From Acidobacteriota bacterium (GTDB lineage Bacteria; Acidobacteriota; Terriglobia; Acidiferrales; UBA7541), in assembly GCA_003225295.1 (NCBI GenBank), contig QHYZ01000050.1, positions 103,251-167,250 on the forward strand: a stretch of DNA of 64,000 nucleotides, given 5' to 3'. Position 1 is the first letter of the stretch. Every line of letters begins with the position of its first letter. Positions 56,291-64,000 of the stretch are shown here, in pieces. The position numbers and the translations under genes were made by a program. The notes under the pieces were generated by a model that saw only the letters and a list, made by a program, of their open reading frames with translations, was not told the DNA's origin and did no database searches.

Positions 56291-57619
56291 GTGCCCGCAA
56301 CCAAGATTGTTTTCTGCCTATCCAGCCTTCTCACCGTTTGCGCCCTCTCCCCAATCGTGTCCTCGCAAACGGCCGCACCTGCAAAACGCATCGTTATCGC
56401 CGCCAACACCGTCCTCGATGGCAAGGGCCATGTTCTGCACGACACGCGCATCGTCATCGAAGGTTCGAGGATCGCCGTGCTTGATCCCAAGGCCGGCCCA
56501 GTGGACTACGACCTCCGCGGCCTCACCGTCTTGCCTGGATGGATTGACGCCCACGTGCACATCAACTGGTTCTTCGCCAAAAACGGAAAATTGGCCGGCG
56601 CGACGTTTGAGTCCCTGCCGCAATCGGAGCGCGACGCCATTCCCTCAAGCGCGCGAATTACGCGGGACGACGCCACGCTAGCTTCCGTTTCAAATGTCTG
56701 GGTGATGCTGATGGCCGGCTTCACCACCGTGCAGAGCGTCGGTTCGCCCAGTGACCTCCCTTTGCGCGATTCGATCACGCGCGGAGCCTTACCCGGACCG
56801 CGAATTCTGACGGCCAACCAGCCACTCTCAGGGCAAGCCGAGAAGACGGGCACGCCGGACGAGATTCGTGCCTTCGTGCGCAAACAAAAGGACGCGGGCG
56901 CGGACCTCATCAAAATCTATGCAGCCGGGGGAATGCGCAGCGGTCCGCCAACGCTTTCCCAGGATCAATTAAACGCCGCGTGCGACGAGGCGAAGAAGCA
57001 GGGCCTGCACACGTTGGTTCACGCTTTTCGCGATGCCGTTCGCATGGCCGTCTTGGCCGGATGCACGGAAGTCGAGCATGGTTTGGGCGCCACGGACGCC
57101 GATCTGAAGTTGATGGCCGAGCGCGGCACGTATTTCGATCCGCAGGCCGGTCTGATCGTCGAGAATTATCTCTCGAATAGGGAAAAGTATGCCGGAACTC
57201 CGTTCTTCCCGAAAACTCCTGAAGAGTTTGAACCCATGAAGGAGCTTCTGCCCATGCTTCACGATGTGATTCAGCGCGCTAGGAAAGTTCCGGGGCTGAA
57301 GATCGTCTTCGGGACGGACGCGGTGGCGGGCTCTCACGGCCGCAACGCCGAGGAATTCATTGACCGCGTGCGCGACTGCGGTGTGGACCCCATGTCCGCG
57401 ATGGTCTCTGCCAATTCACTCGGGGCGGAAGCCATGGGTATGTCCGATCAGATTGGTTCGATCACCACCGGCCTTCAGGCCGACATTATCGCGCTCGATG
57501 GTGACCCACTAAGAGACATCACTGCCGTCCGCCGCGTCGTCTTCGTAATGAAGGGCGGCATCGTTTACAAAAACGTTTCGCGCAGTTCCATCCCCGCCTT
57601 CGCCGACATCCAGCACTGA
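56291..57619 (+). CDS. Exported metal-dependent amidohydrolase (imidazolonepropionase/prolidase-like)
   Basis: 442 residues. Signal peptide (I-V-F-C-L-S-S-L-L-T-V-C-A, cleavage near V-S-S-Q). Amidohydrolase barrel with H-x-H in D-A-H-V-H-I-N, bridging Lys region L-I-K-I-Y, His in V-H-A-F and E-H-G-L-G, and catalytic Asp in F-G-T-D-A-V. Hydrolyses amides or ester-like bonds; substrate unknown (Xaa-Pro dipeptides are typical for related secreted enzymes). GTG 56291 has AGGAG five bases upstream; longer starts lack one. It is the only intact gene between the two att-like fragments, so it may be cargo of an integrated element. Confidence 0.88.
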   Translation: MPATKIVFCLSSLLTVCALSPIVSSQTAAPAKRIVIAANTVLDGKGHVLHDTRIVIEGSRIAVLDPKAGPVDYDLRGLTVLPGWIDAHVHINWFFAKNGKLAGATFESLPQSERDAIPSSARITRDDATLASVSNVWVMLMAGFTTVQSVGSPSDLPLRDSITRGALPGPRILTANQPLSGQAEKTGTPDEIRAFVRKQKDAGADLIKIYAAGGMRSGPPTLSQDQLNAACDEAKKQGLHTLVHAFRDAVRMAVLAGCTEVEHGLGATDADLKLMAERGTYFDPQAGLIVENYLSNREKYAGTPFFPKTPEEFEPMKELLPMLHDVIQRARKVPGLKIVFGTDAVAGSHGRNAEEFIDRVRDCGVDPMSAMVSANSLGAEAMGMSDQIGSITTGLQADIIALDGDPLRDITAVRRVVFVMKGGIVYKNVSRSSIPAFADIQH

Positions 57620-57747
57620 CGCCTTTCTTCTGCCTTCCATCGCAAATCACTTGAGACCCTTCGGTGAATCGGCGAAGAAGTCTTGGGTTTGACCATCTCT
57701 GCGACAGTGGTAGAGTTTCCCTCGGAGAATCACAGAATGGTCGCTTG

Positions 57748-57819
57748 GACGCTTGTAGCGTTCTGTTCATTAATGTTCACAACATTTTGGTGGCTACAGA
57801 AAATGAGAAGGTCAACTAA
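57748..57819 (+). pseudogene. Second integrase C-terminal tail
   Basis: The last 23 codons read S-V-L-F-I-N-V-H-N-I-L-V-A-T-E-N-E-K-V-N then stop. This matches the end of the first integrase remnant, which has L-V-F-S-S-V-P-Q-F and ends T-E-N-G-K-V-N. The rest of the gene is gone. The stop is 26 bp from the second tRNA fragment. Confidence 0.65.
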
Positions 57820-57844
57820 TTGATTTCGCGGGATTTTGAGCGGT

Positions 57845-57906
57845 GGCGCCGAGGGTCGGGATTGAACCCACGACTTGCCGATTACGAATCGGCGCCCTGC
57901 CTCTCT
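57845..57906 (-). repeat. tRNA-Thr(CGT) 3' fragment (candidate att site 2)
   Basis: Minus strand: anticodon arm GCCGA-TTCGTAA-TCGGC (anticodon CGT, Thr), AAGTC, a T-arm GTGGGTTCAATCCCGAC and acceptor end CCTCGGCGCC. The 5' acceptor strand and most of the D-arm are not tRNA-like, so it is a partial copy. It is in the same orientation as fragment 1, 1.87 kb away. Confidence 0.75.
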
Positions 57907-57910
57907 AAAC

Positions 57911-58002
57911 AAACGACTTAGCAATCTTTTCAACGACTTAACTGCCCGTCATTGCCAGTCGTTGCCCGTCATTTCCCATCGTTTAGCGCAAGTTTAGCGC
58001 AA
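57911..58002. repeat. 20-bp-period and 11-bp tandem repeats beside att site 2
   Basis: AACGACTTA recurs at a 20-bp step (57912 and 57932). TGCCCGTCATT recurs at 57943-57953 and 57963-57973, also 20 bp apart. A perfect tandem GTTTAGCGCAA follows at 57981-57991 and 57992-58002. Probable recombinase-binding or att-arm repeats. Confidence 0.6.
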
Positions 58003-58280
58003 AGGTTTCTTGCGGTTTTCCTTGCGCTAATGTGCTTCGCAACCCCGATCACCGAGCAACAAGCTCCAGTGTCAGCGGCCTGGCGAGCACCGGCAAGAAA
58101 CTTGCCGGTCCCAGTCGCGATATCCCGACGGCGTTTCATCAACCGCTGAAATAAACCGCGCTCCGCATATTGGTCGCTATAGCTGATTCCTACCAGCCCG
58201 GAATGCTTCCAGATCTTGGCGACTACAAACAGAAAACACAAATGCTGCGTAGCCAACGTCGTATGCTGAATTGCGCGACC

Positions 58281-59349
58281 AGGTCTGCTGGGATTACTTA
58301 CGGATTGCCGTAATCCAAGCGGAGTGCAGAATCGTGACCAAAAGAGAGTGTTCTTTAGAAAAGCGCTGGATCGCTTGGCCATCTTGCCAGGCGTCATCGC
58401 CGCTACTGAGGCTAGCTCGTTTCCGCCCTACTCATTCGGGTGGACCGAAGTGCTCATTCCCGGAAAAACGCATTCCGAGCCCTGGGGCACTACCTTTGAC
58501 TTGTGTAGTGAGGGCTATTTTCAGACTCTAAGTCGAACCTTGCTGCGCGGCAGGCTGCTTTCGCGAAGCGACGTGGAGTCAGCTCGACATGTAACCGTCA
58601 TCAATCAAACGCTCGCCCGCCGTTACTTCGCGAACGAAAATCCCGTCGGTCAGAGGATTAAGTTCACCACGTTCGAGGAATGGGCGGCGGATTGACCTCG
58701 TGACGCCTACTTTGAAATTATCGGGGTGATCGCGGACGCCAAGAATAATGGCCTGCAAGATGCGCCAAAGCCCGAGGTCTATTTGCCTTATACCATCACG
58801 AGTACGGGTCCACGCGGCATCATGGTGAGCACCGCGGGAAACTCAAGCCTAATCTTGGCAAGCCTTCGACGGGAGATTACGGAAATGGACCCCGATGTGG
58901 CCATCTCTGACGACGGAACCATTGAGAGTTTTCTCGGACGCTGGTATTACGCCGGGCCGCAGTTCACTCTCATCATTCTCACAGCGTTCGGCGGTATCGG
59001 ACTGCTCTTGGTTTTGATTGGCGTCTTTAGCGTCATGGCATACACGGTTTCACTGCAAACGCACGAGATTGGCATCCGAATGGCTTTAGGCGCCCAACAG
59101 AACGATGTTCTGCGCATGGTGCTCAAGAAGGGTCTGGGCCTGATGGCAACAGGAACGATTGCTGGATTGGCTGCTGCCCTGGCTTTGACGCGTTTAATGA
59201 CCAGCCAAATCTGGGGTGTCTCAGCCACGGACCCTTGGACCTTTTCCGCCGTCGCAGCTCTCATTCTCGTTGTTGGCCTCACAGCATGCCTGTTTCCAGC
59301 CCGCAAAGCCACGCAAGTGGACCCGCTGGTCTCCCTGCACTACGAGTAA
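58281..59349 (+). pseudogene. ADOP/MacB-type ABC permease remnant with in-frame stop
   Basis: Similarity begins abruptly near N-R-D-Q-K-R-V-F-F-R-K-A-L-D-R-L, in the middle of an ~800-residue permease, and runs through periplasmic MacB-like sequence to a TGA at 58693-58695. It continues in the same frame (F-E-I-I-G-V-I-A-D-A-K-N) to the end, including the FtsX domain with three helices ([10 protein letters not shown]) and the terminal V-D-P-L-V-S-L-H-Y-E. The N-terminal half is missing. Lies directly after the integration scar, which may have removed its start. Confidence 0.82.
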
Positions 59350-59545
59350 CTCAGTTTCGACGAACACTTGAGAAGGAAGGTGGAAATAGCTACCTGTGTA
59401 GGGCTTAAACAGAGTTCGGGGCGAGTCGTCCGCAAACAAGAAACTGAGAATTTGATCCGATGACTTCTGAATCGCCCGTCATCCAGACACAATCCAACCT
59501 TCAGAACATACTTGTGTTCTCAAGCGCACTGCGCGTTTGGAGAGA

Positions 59546-62203
59546 TTACTCGTGCCTCAGGGCGGTCATTGGATCGACCCGCATGGCCCGGAATGCTGGG
59601 ATATAACACGCGGCGAGAGCAACAAGCCCAAGAAGAAACGAAGCACCCGAATACGTAATCGGGTCGAGCGCTCGCACGCCGATCAAGAAATTCTGCAGTA
59701 CCCTCGCCATTCCGGCCGCAGCTACGAGTCCGATGAGAACACCGGCCACTATAATGATGAAACCCTGTCCGAAAATCATTCTAAGCACTTGCATTGGTTC
59801 AGCGCCGAGCGCCATGCGGATACCGATCTCATGCGTGCGCTGACTGGCAGCGTACGAAATGACACCGTACACTCCGACGACCGCGAGCACGAGCCCGAGG
59901 ATTCCGAGACAAGCAGCTAACCCCGCAGCGAATTGGAAAAGGAGGAAGCCGTTCACAGTCTCCAGAGCCACGGTCATAGGCTGCACATCAAAAACGGGCA
60001 TGACGGGCTCAAGCGAGTGAATGAGCCCCGTCACCTCTCGCACCATCGTCTCAGGAGCAGTGGCCGTTCGGACCTGAAGCGTCGCGACCGGCTGATAAGA
60101 CTGCGCGAATGGAACGTAGAAAAATGGGGAAGTTTCAGCCTCGAAGCTCTCAGCCCGTATATTCTTCACCACGCCGACAACTTGCCGCGAATGATTGGGT
60201 TCGTCATCGCTGCTGAAATTCCGACCGATTGGATCCATTCCGTGCCAGTAGCGGTCGGCCATGGCTTGGCTGACGATCGCGACGGGTGGTGAATTTTCCG
60301 CGTCCGAGTCGAGAAATTCGCGGCCGCGCAGCAAGTGGATGCGCATAGTTTCGAAATAACCTGGAGAGACCGAGTTATATGCGGCGTACGGCTCCCGCTC
60401 AACAGCCGGCACTTGATACCCCTCGATCCTGAGGGCAGTGCCCAAGTCGTAGTAACCCATTGGAACTGAAGCAGCCAGGCTCGCCGACTGAACGCCTGGC
60501 AGTGACCGCGCGCTTTGCAAAAGATTACGGAAAAATTCACGCGCTTGCTGCTCGTCGTACCCCGCTTCATGGGGATCAAGCGAGACGTTCAAAACACCGT
60601 TTGGGTCAAATCCGAGATCGGAATGCTGCACATGCTCCAAACTGCGCACGAACAGGCCTGCAACGACGAGGAGCATCAGCGAACCGCCCAGTTGTGCGAC
60701 AACGAGAGCGCTGCGGAGGCGATGGTCGCGCGCAGTTGATGTGCGCCCGCCCTCGTGGAGAATTCTGTTCACGTCTCCGCGCGCGGCGCGTAGCGCGGGC
60801 GTAACACCGACGAGAATGCCCGTCAGTAATGCCACGCCAAAGGCGTAGGCGAACACCCGCCAGTCGAAACGGAAATCCAGAACGACGGGAAGAGATGTGT
60901 GAAGAGGTATCGAACTAAGCGCTTGGCTTGCGCCCAGGCCTAGCAGGACTCCACCGACACCTCCCAGCAGCGCCAACAGAATACTCTCCGTCAGCAAATG
61001 CCCAATCAGACGACTCCGCGTCGCTCCCAAGGCCGATCTCGTCGCCATTTCGCGCTCTCGGCTGTCCGCTCGCACGAGCAATAGATTAGCGATATTCATA
61101 CAAGCGAGGACAAGCACCGACGCCGCGAGACCGAGGAACAGCGTGCTTATTAGAGGCAGCATCTCCGGGTGTCCGGGATTGATGGTGAGGCCAGCGGGAC
61201 CGAGATGTACCGCGCGAATGGTCAGTATACCCGCCAACTTTGGACGCTTTTGTGCCAATCTTTCGGCCACGACTTGCAGAGCAGATTGTGCTTGTTGCAT
61301 ATCGATATCGGGCCGCAGTCGCGCAATCACTACAAAGTACGCCGCATCTCGAGCTGTAAGAAAATCCGCCGGAGCATCCTTCAGAGTCGGAGCCATTGCC
61401 AAAGGCATGTAGCCCTGCATATCGACTAGCGAGCTAAGACCTCGAAATCCCTCCGGCGCGATGCCTATGACCGTTACCGGAAGCCCGTTGACCGTCACTT
61501 TCTCGCCGACGATATTGGGATCGCCACTGAACCGTGATTTCCAGTAGCTGTAGCTGACCACGAGAACGGGATCCGCCCCAGTAATCGCTCCTTCCGACGG
61601 CAGAATGAGCCGCCCCAGAGCAGGTTTGATTCCCAGGGCGTCGAAGAAATTTCCTGCCACATAGCTGCCCAACATGGGTTGGCTGTTGCGATCTCTGCTC
61701 ACCCCGTCCGCTTGGTAAAGACGAATTGCGGTCATCTCCGAAAAGATAGTCGGCGTTTGTTCCCCGATTTCCCGAAAATCCGCATACGAGAACGCCGTGC
61801 TCGCTTGGCCGCCTTTCCATGACGAGGCCAGGAAAACAACCCGCTCGGGGTGCTCAATCGGGAGGGGACGAAGGACGAGGCAATCCACGAGGCTGAAGAC
61901 GGCGGTGTTCGCACCGATGCCGAGCGCAAGCGTGAGAATGGAAACAAAGGCGAAGCCAGGAGACTTGAGCAACATGCGCAGGCCAAGGCGGATGTCCGCA
62001 AGAATCTGCTCGACCCAAACAACGCTCCAAACCTCGCGCGTCTCTTCCTTGACCCGCGTCACGTTGCCAAACTTGCGCATCGCCGCATAATGCGCTTTTT
62101 CTGGCGACATCCCGCGCTCGATGTTGTCCTGCGTTTCCCTCGCGATGTGCTCGCGAATATCCTTGTCCAGTTCCTCCAACATGCGCTTGCGCCGCCACAT
62201 CAT
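59546..62203 (-). CDS. ADOP-family ABC transporter permease (MacB/FtsX type)
   Basis: About 885 residues. N-terminal soluble helical extension ([16 protein letters not shown]) specific to the acidobacterial ADOP group, first transmembrane helix ([14 protein letters not shown]), MacB periplasmic core, FtsX helices mid-protein (L-R-L-V-R-A-D-S-like, A-T-R-S-A-L-G-A), a second MacB-like half, and C-terminal FtsX with [11 protein letters not shown]. Ends [10 protein letters not shown]. No ATPase is adjacent. ATG 62203 follows AGGAGG and overlaps the PadR stop (ATGATG/TGA), so the two are coupled. Confidence 0.93.
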   Translation of the reverse strand: MMWRRKRMLEELDKDIREHIARETQDNIERGMSPEKAHYAAMRKFGNVTRVKEETREVWSVVWVEQILADIRLGLRMLLKSPGFAFVSILTLALGIGANTAVFSLVDCLVLRPLPIEHPERVVFLASSWKGGQASTAFSYADFREIGEQTPTIFSEMTAIRLYQADGVSRDRNSQPMLGSYVAGNFFDALGIKPALGRLILPSEGAITGADPVLVVSYSYWKSRFSGDPNIVGEKVTVNGLPVTVIGIAPEGFRGLSSLVDMQGYMPLAMAPTLKDAPADFLTARDAAYFVVIARLRPDIDMQQAQSALQVVAERLAQKRPKLAGILTIRAVHLGPAGLTINPGHPEMLPLISTLFLGLAASVLVLACMNIANLLLVRADSREREMATRSALGATRSRLIGHLLTESILLALLGGVGGVLLGLGASQALSSIPLHTSLPVVLDFRFDWRVFAYAFGVALLTGILVGVTPALRAARGDVNRILHEGGRTSTARDHRLRSALVVAQLGGSLMLLVVAGLFVRSLEHVQHSDLGFDPNGVLNVSLDPHEAGYDEQQAREFFRNLLQSARSLPGVQSASLAASVPMGYYDLGTALRIEGYQVPAVEREPYAAYNSVSPGYFETMRIHLLRGREFLDSDAENSPPVAIVSQAMADRYWHGMDPIGRNFSSDDEPNHSRQVVGVVKNIRAESFEAETSPFFYVPFAQSYQPVATLQVRTATAPETMVREVTGLIHSLEPVMPVFDVQPMTVALETVNGFLLFQFAAGLAACLGILGLVLAVVGVYGVISYAASQRTHEIGIRMALGAEPMQVLRMIFGQGFIIIVAGVLIGLVAAAGMARVLQNFLIGVRALDPITYSGASFLLGLVALAACYIPAFRAMRVDPMTALRHE

Positions 62204-62559
62204 TCGCCCTCCTGCTCCCTCGGACGCAGAATCCGCGCGATCGCTCCCGCGAGCTTGTCCCACTTGCGCGTCTCCAGCGTGAGTTGCCGCCGGCCCTTCG
62301 GCGTCAGTTTGTAAAACTTGGCCCTGCGGTTGTTTTCTGAGGTTCCTTCTTCCACCGAAATCCATCGCCGTTGGATCAGCCGGTGCAGCGCCGGATAGAG
62401 CGACCCCTGCTCGACCTGCAACACATCCTCGGAGTTGAATTCGATGGCCTTGGCAATGGCGTGGCCGTGCGCCGGCCCCAGCAACAGCGTGCGCAGAATC
62501 AGCAAGTCCAGCGTCCCTTGCAGCAGCTCGATGCGTTCGCATTCTTCTTTGGTAGACAT
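62200..62559 (-). CDS. PadR-family transcriptional regulator
   Basis: 119 residues. Winged-helix PadR N-terminal domain: [36 protein letters not shown] and a wing with [10 protein letters not shown] dimerisation helix follows. In this group PadR genes precede ADOP permeases and likely control them. Start at 62559; the ribosome site is weak. Confidence 0.95.
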   Translation of the reverse strand: MSTKEECERIELLQGTLDLLILRTLLLGPAHGHAIAKAIEFNSEDVLQVEQGSLYPALHRLIQRRWISVEEGTSENNRRAKFYKLTPKGRRQLTLETRKWDKLAGAIARILRPREQEGE

Positions 62560-62563
62560 TCTA

Positions 62564-62602
62564 GGTGACGATATAGCGCCTTCAGTAGAATGTCAAGGTG
62601 AC
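62564..62602 (-). promoter_or_regulatory. Candidate PadR-operon promoter flanked by GGTGAC repeats
   Basis: Minus strand TTGACA (62596-62591) and TATATC (62575-62570), 15-bp spacer. On the plus strand GGTGAC occurs at 62564-62569 and 62597-62602, 33 bp apart, on both sides of the promoter. Possible PadR autoregulatory sites; inference. Confidence 0.4.
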
Positions 62603-63073
62603 CAAGCTCTATGGGGATGTCCCTGCACTGAAAAAATGCTCCCGGACGATCGGCAGCCAAGCGATAACGCCTGGATTGTCGACAACCCTTACCTAATCGC
62701 GTTACGGTCAGAGTTGCCCGTGATCCAGGGAACAATCCTAAAAAGTACCGCTGCGGCAAAAACCGAGGTCAGTTCGGCGCGTCACGGGCAAGAAACGGCG
62801 TTCGAGGAGATCAGTGGTGATGTCCGCGAACGGGACTTCTCGCCAACGATTGTCGGTCACTGCTGGCGCGTTGATCAGGGATTACTCCTGCAGTATCCAG
62901 ATTTCGTTGTGTCGAATCCACTTCCTCGTCAGTAAGATCCGCTTGCCTTACAATTGCCATTCCCGCGCCCTCGTCTGTAAGGAACTTTGTTCGTTATCCA
63001 TGCGTACTGAATCCTAGTAGGATTCCGGCTCAGGTTGGCAGACATAACCTCGCAATGGAGGCTTTCCGAAGTC
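62603..63073. other. Intergenic region between divergent permease genes
   Basis: About 470 bases; no frame with domain features. A GGAGG at 63056-63060 lies before the plus-strand permease start. Confidence 0.45.
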
Positions 63074-64000
63074 ATGGATGCATTTCTCCTCGATTTGAAA
63101 TACAGCCTCCGGTCCTTGTGGCGCGAGAGAGGCTTCGCCGTCACCGTAGTTCTGACCTTCGCCGTCTGCATCGCCGCCAACACCGCTCTTTTCGCAATTG
63201 TGCACGGGGTCATTTTGCATCCCCTGCCCGTCCCGGACGCTAACTCCATCCTGATCATGTCCAACGATTACCCCAATGCTGGAGTCGCAGGCTCCAACAA
63301 CAGCGCCTCCGGCGATTACTACGACCGCCTTCGCGAAATGACCTGTTTCGAGAGCCAAGCCTTGTTTCACGATCGCAATCAAACGGTGGAGCTAAACGGC
63401 TCTCCACAGCAGATTCACGGAATGTTAGTGACACCGTCGTGGTTCAAACTTCTCCGTGTCTCGCCCATGCTCGGCCGTGCGTTCACCGATGATGAGGGAG
63501 AAGTTGGCCGCGATCAAGAGGCTGTCCTGAGCCATGGCCTTTGGGAGCAGTTGTACGGCGGAGAGAAATCGGCCCTTGGCCGCTCTTTGCGCATCAGCGG
63601 CAAACCGTTCACGGTCGTCGGTGTCATGCCTCCGAACTTTAATTTCATCGATCCTGAAGTTCGCCTGTGGATCCCGCTCGCGTTTACGCCCGAAGAAAAG
63701 ACCGTTCATCACAGCAACAACTGGTATCACATCGGGCGCTTGAAGCCCGGTGCCACGCTGGGACAGGCTCAAGCGCAGGTCAACGCCTTGAATAACGAAA
63801 ACCTGGAGCGTTTTCCGGAAATGAAAGAGCTTCTGATCAATGCCGGCTTCCGCACCACGGTCAAGCCACTGCAGGATATGCTGACCGCCGGCGTAAAAGG
63901 AACGCTCTATCTGCTGTGGGGCGGTGCATTTCTCGTTTTGCTGATCGGTGGGCTCAACATAGCCAATCTGGCCCTCGCTCGGCTCACTCTACGCCGCAAG
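63074..64000 (+). CDS. ADOP-family ABC transporter permease, 5' part (cut by window end)
   Basis: 309 codons open to the last base. M-D-A-F-L-L-D-L-K-Y-S-L-R-S-L, first membrane helix (L-T-F-A-V-C-I-A-A-N-T-A-L-F-A-I-V), V-I-L-H-P-L-P-V-P, then the MacB periplasmic core (V-T-P-S-W-F-K-L-L, L-G-R-A-F, V-V-G-V-M-P-P-N-F) and start of the second FtsX helix (G-G-L-N-I-A-N-L-A-L-A-R). It lacks the soluble N-terminal extension seen in the neighbour. ATG 63074 with GGAGG 13 bases upstream. Confidence 0.88.
   Translation, partial: MDAFLLDLKYSLRSLWRERGFAVTVVLTFAVCIAANTALFAIVHGVILHPLPVPDANSILIMSNDYPNAGVAGSNNSASGDYYDRLREMTCFESQALFHDRNQTVELNGSPQQIHGMLVTPSWFKLLRVSPMLGRAFTDDEGEVGRDQEAVLSHGLWEQLYGGEKSALGRSLRISGKPFTVVGVMPPNFNFIDPEVRLWIPLAFTPEEKTVHHSNNWYHIGRLKPGATLGQAQAQVNALNNENLERFPEMKELLINAGFRTTVKPLQDMLTAGVKGTLYLLWGGAFLVLLIGGLNIANLALARLTLRRK

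Larger units (their letters stand above)
57620..58280. other. Integration scar: integrase tail, tRNA fragment and repeats, no intact gene
   Basis: Between the amidohydrolase and the dead ADOP permease. The recognisable pieces are listed separately (57748-57819, 57845-57906, 57911-58002). The remaining sequence shows no supported gene. Confidence 0.55.

Noticed and set aside
55974..57906. Two functional tRNA genes
   Set aside because: Only 3' portions are present; 5' acceptor strands and D-arms are missing, so neither can fold as a full cloverleaf.
58693..58695. TGA in the ADOP remnant as a selenocysteine codon
   Set aside because: No SECIS-like element was recognised, the position is in a variable periplasmic segment, and the gene also lacks its N-terminal half, so a pseudogene is simpler.

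Overview
The window looks like a chromosomal segment of an Acidobacteriota (Terriglobia-like) bacterium. No 16S gene is present, so this is an inference from gene content: ADOP/MacB-type permeases paired with a PadR regulator, an Oar-like TonB receptor with a carboxypeptidase-regulatory-like N-terminus, a DUF6599-type protein, PilT, and many exported TPR, amidase and beta-propeller proteins. The DNA is GC-rich by eye, with AT-richer intergenic patches near 14 and 16.7 kb.

Layout. 0-12 kb is housekeeping and envelope: the tail of a TPR protein, an aquaporin, pilT, recX, alaS, a lytic transglycosylase, an AMIN/amidase_3 cell-wall amidase, a DUF6599-like protein and a Tat-exported TIM-barrel protein. 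12.4-16 kb holds two signalling genes, a REC-GGDEF diguanylate cyclase and an NtrC-type regulator whose phospho-acceptor Asp is Glu, separated by a 1.1 kb gene-poor stretch.

17-42.4 kb is the most interesting part, an apparent low-oxygen/stress energy island. It encodes a Pat-like lysine acetyltransferase, two tandem universal stress proteins, a quinol:cytochrome c oxidoreductase-like cluster (split cytochrome b, Rieske, octahaem cytochrome c, monohaem lipoprotein, plus an FAD/NAD(P)/multi-[4Fe-4S] GltD-like subunit), a cupredoxin, a haem-bearing porin-like protein, a Crp/Fnr regulator, phosphoketolase-acetate kinase, a zinc alcohol dehydrogenase, OsmC, a truncated haemoglobin and Hsp20. Six intergenic regions each carry two CRP-like operators (GTGA-N6-TCAC type), and in all six the two sites are exactly 22 bp apart. 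The Crp/Fnr protein encoded in the middle has a CRP-like recognition helix (S-R-E-T-V-T-R) and an Fnr-like N-terminal cysteine cluster. I infer that it controls the island.

42.7-54.8 kb holds an Oar-like TonB receptor with three TGCAACA-N2-TGTTGCA palindromes upstream, a PBP4-type carboxypeptidase broken by an internal deletion/frameshift and fused to a D-aminoacylase-like domain, a frameshifted cytochrome P460, a second alcohol dehydrogenase, a PQQ-like beta-propeller and truncated small genes. 55-58 kb is an integration scar: two decayed integrase tails, each followed by a tRNA 3'-end fragment and tandem direct repeats, flank an amidohydrolase. 58.3-64 kb holds a dead ADOP permease, an intact PadR-ADOP operon and the start of another ADOP permease cut by the window edge. 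No CRISPR array, rRNA or complete tRNA was seen.
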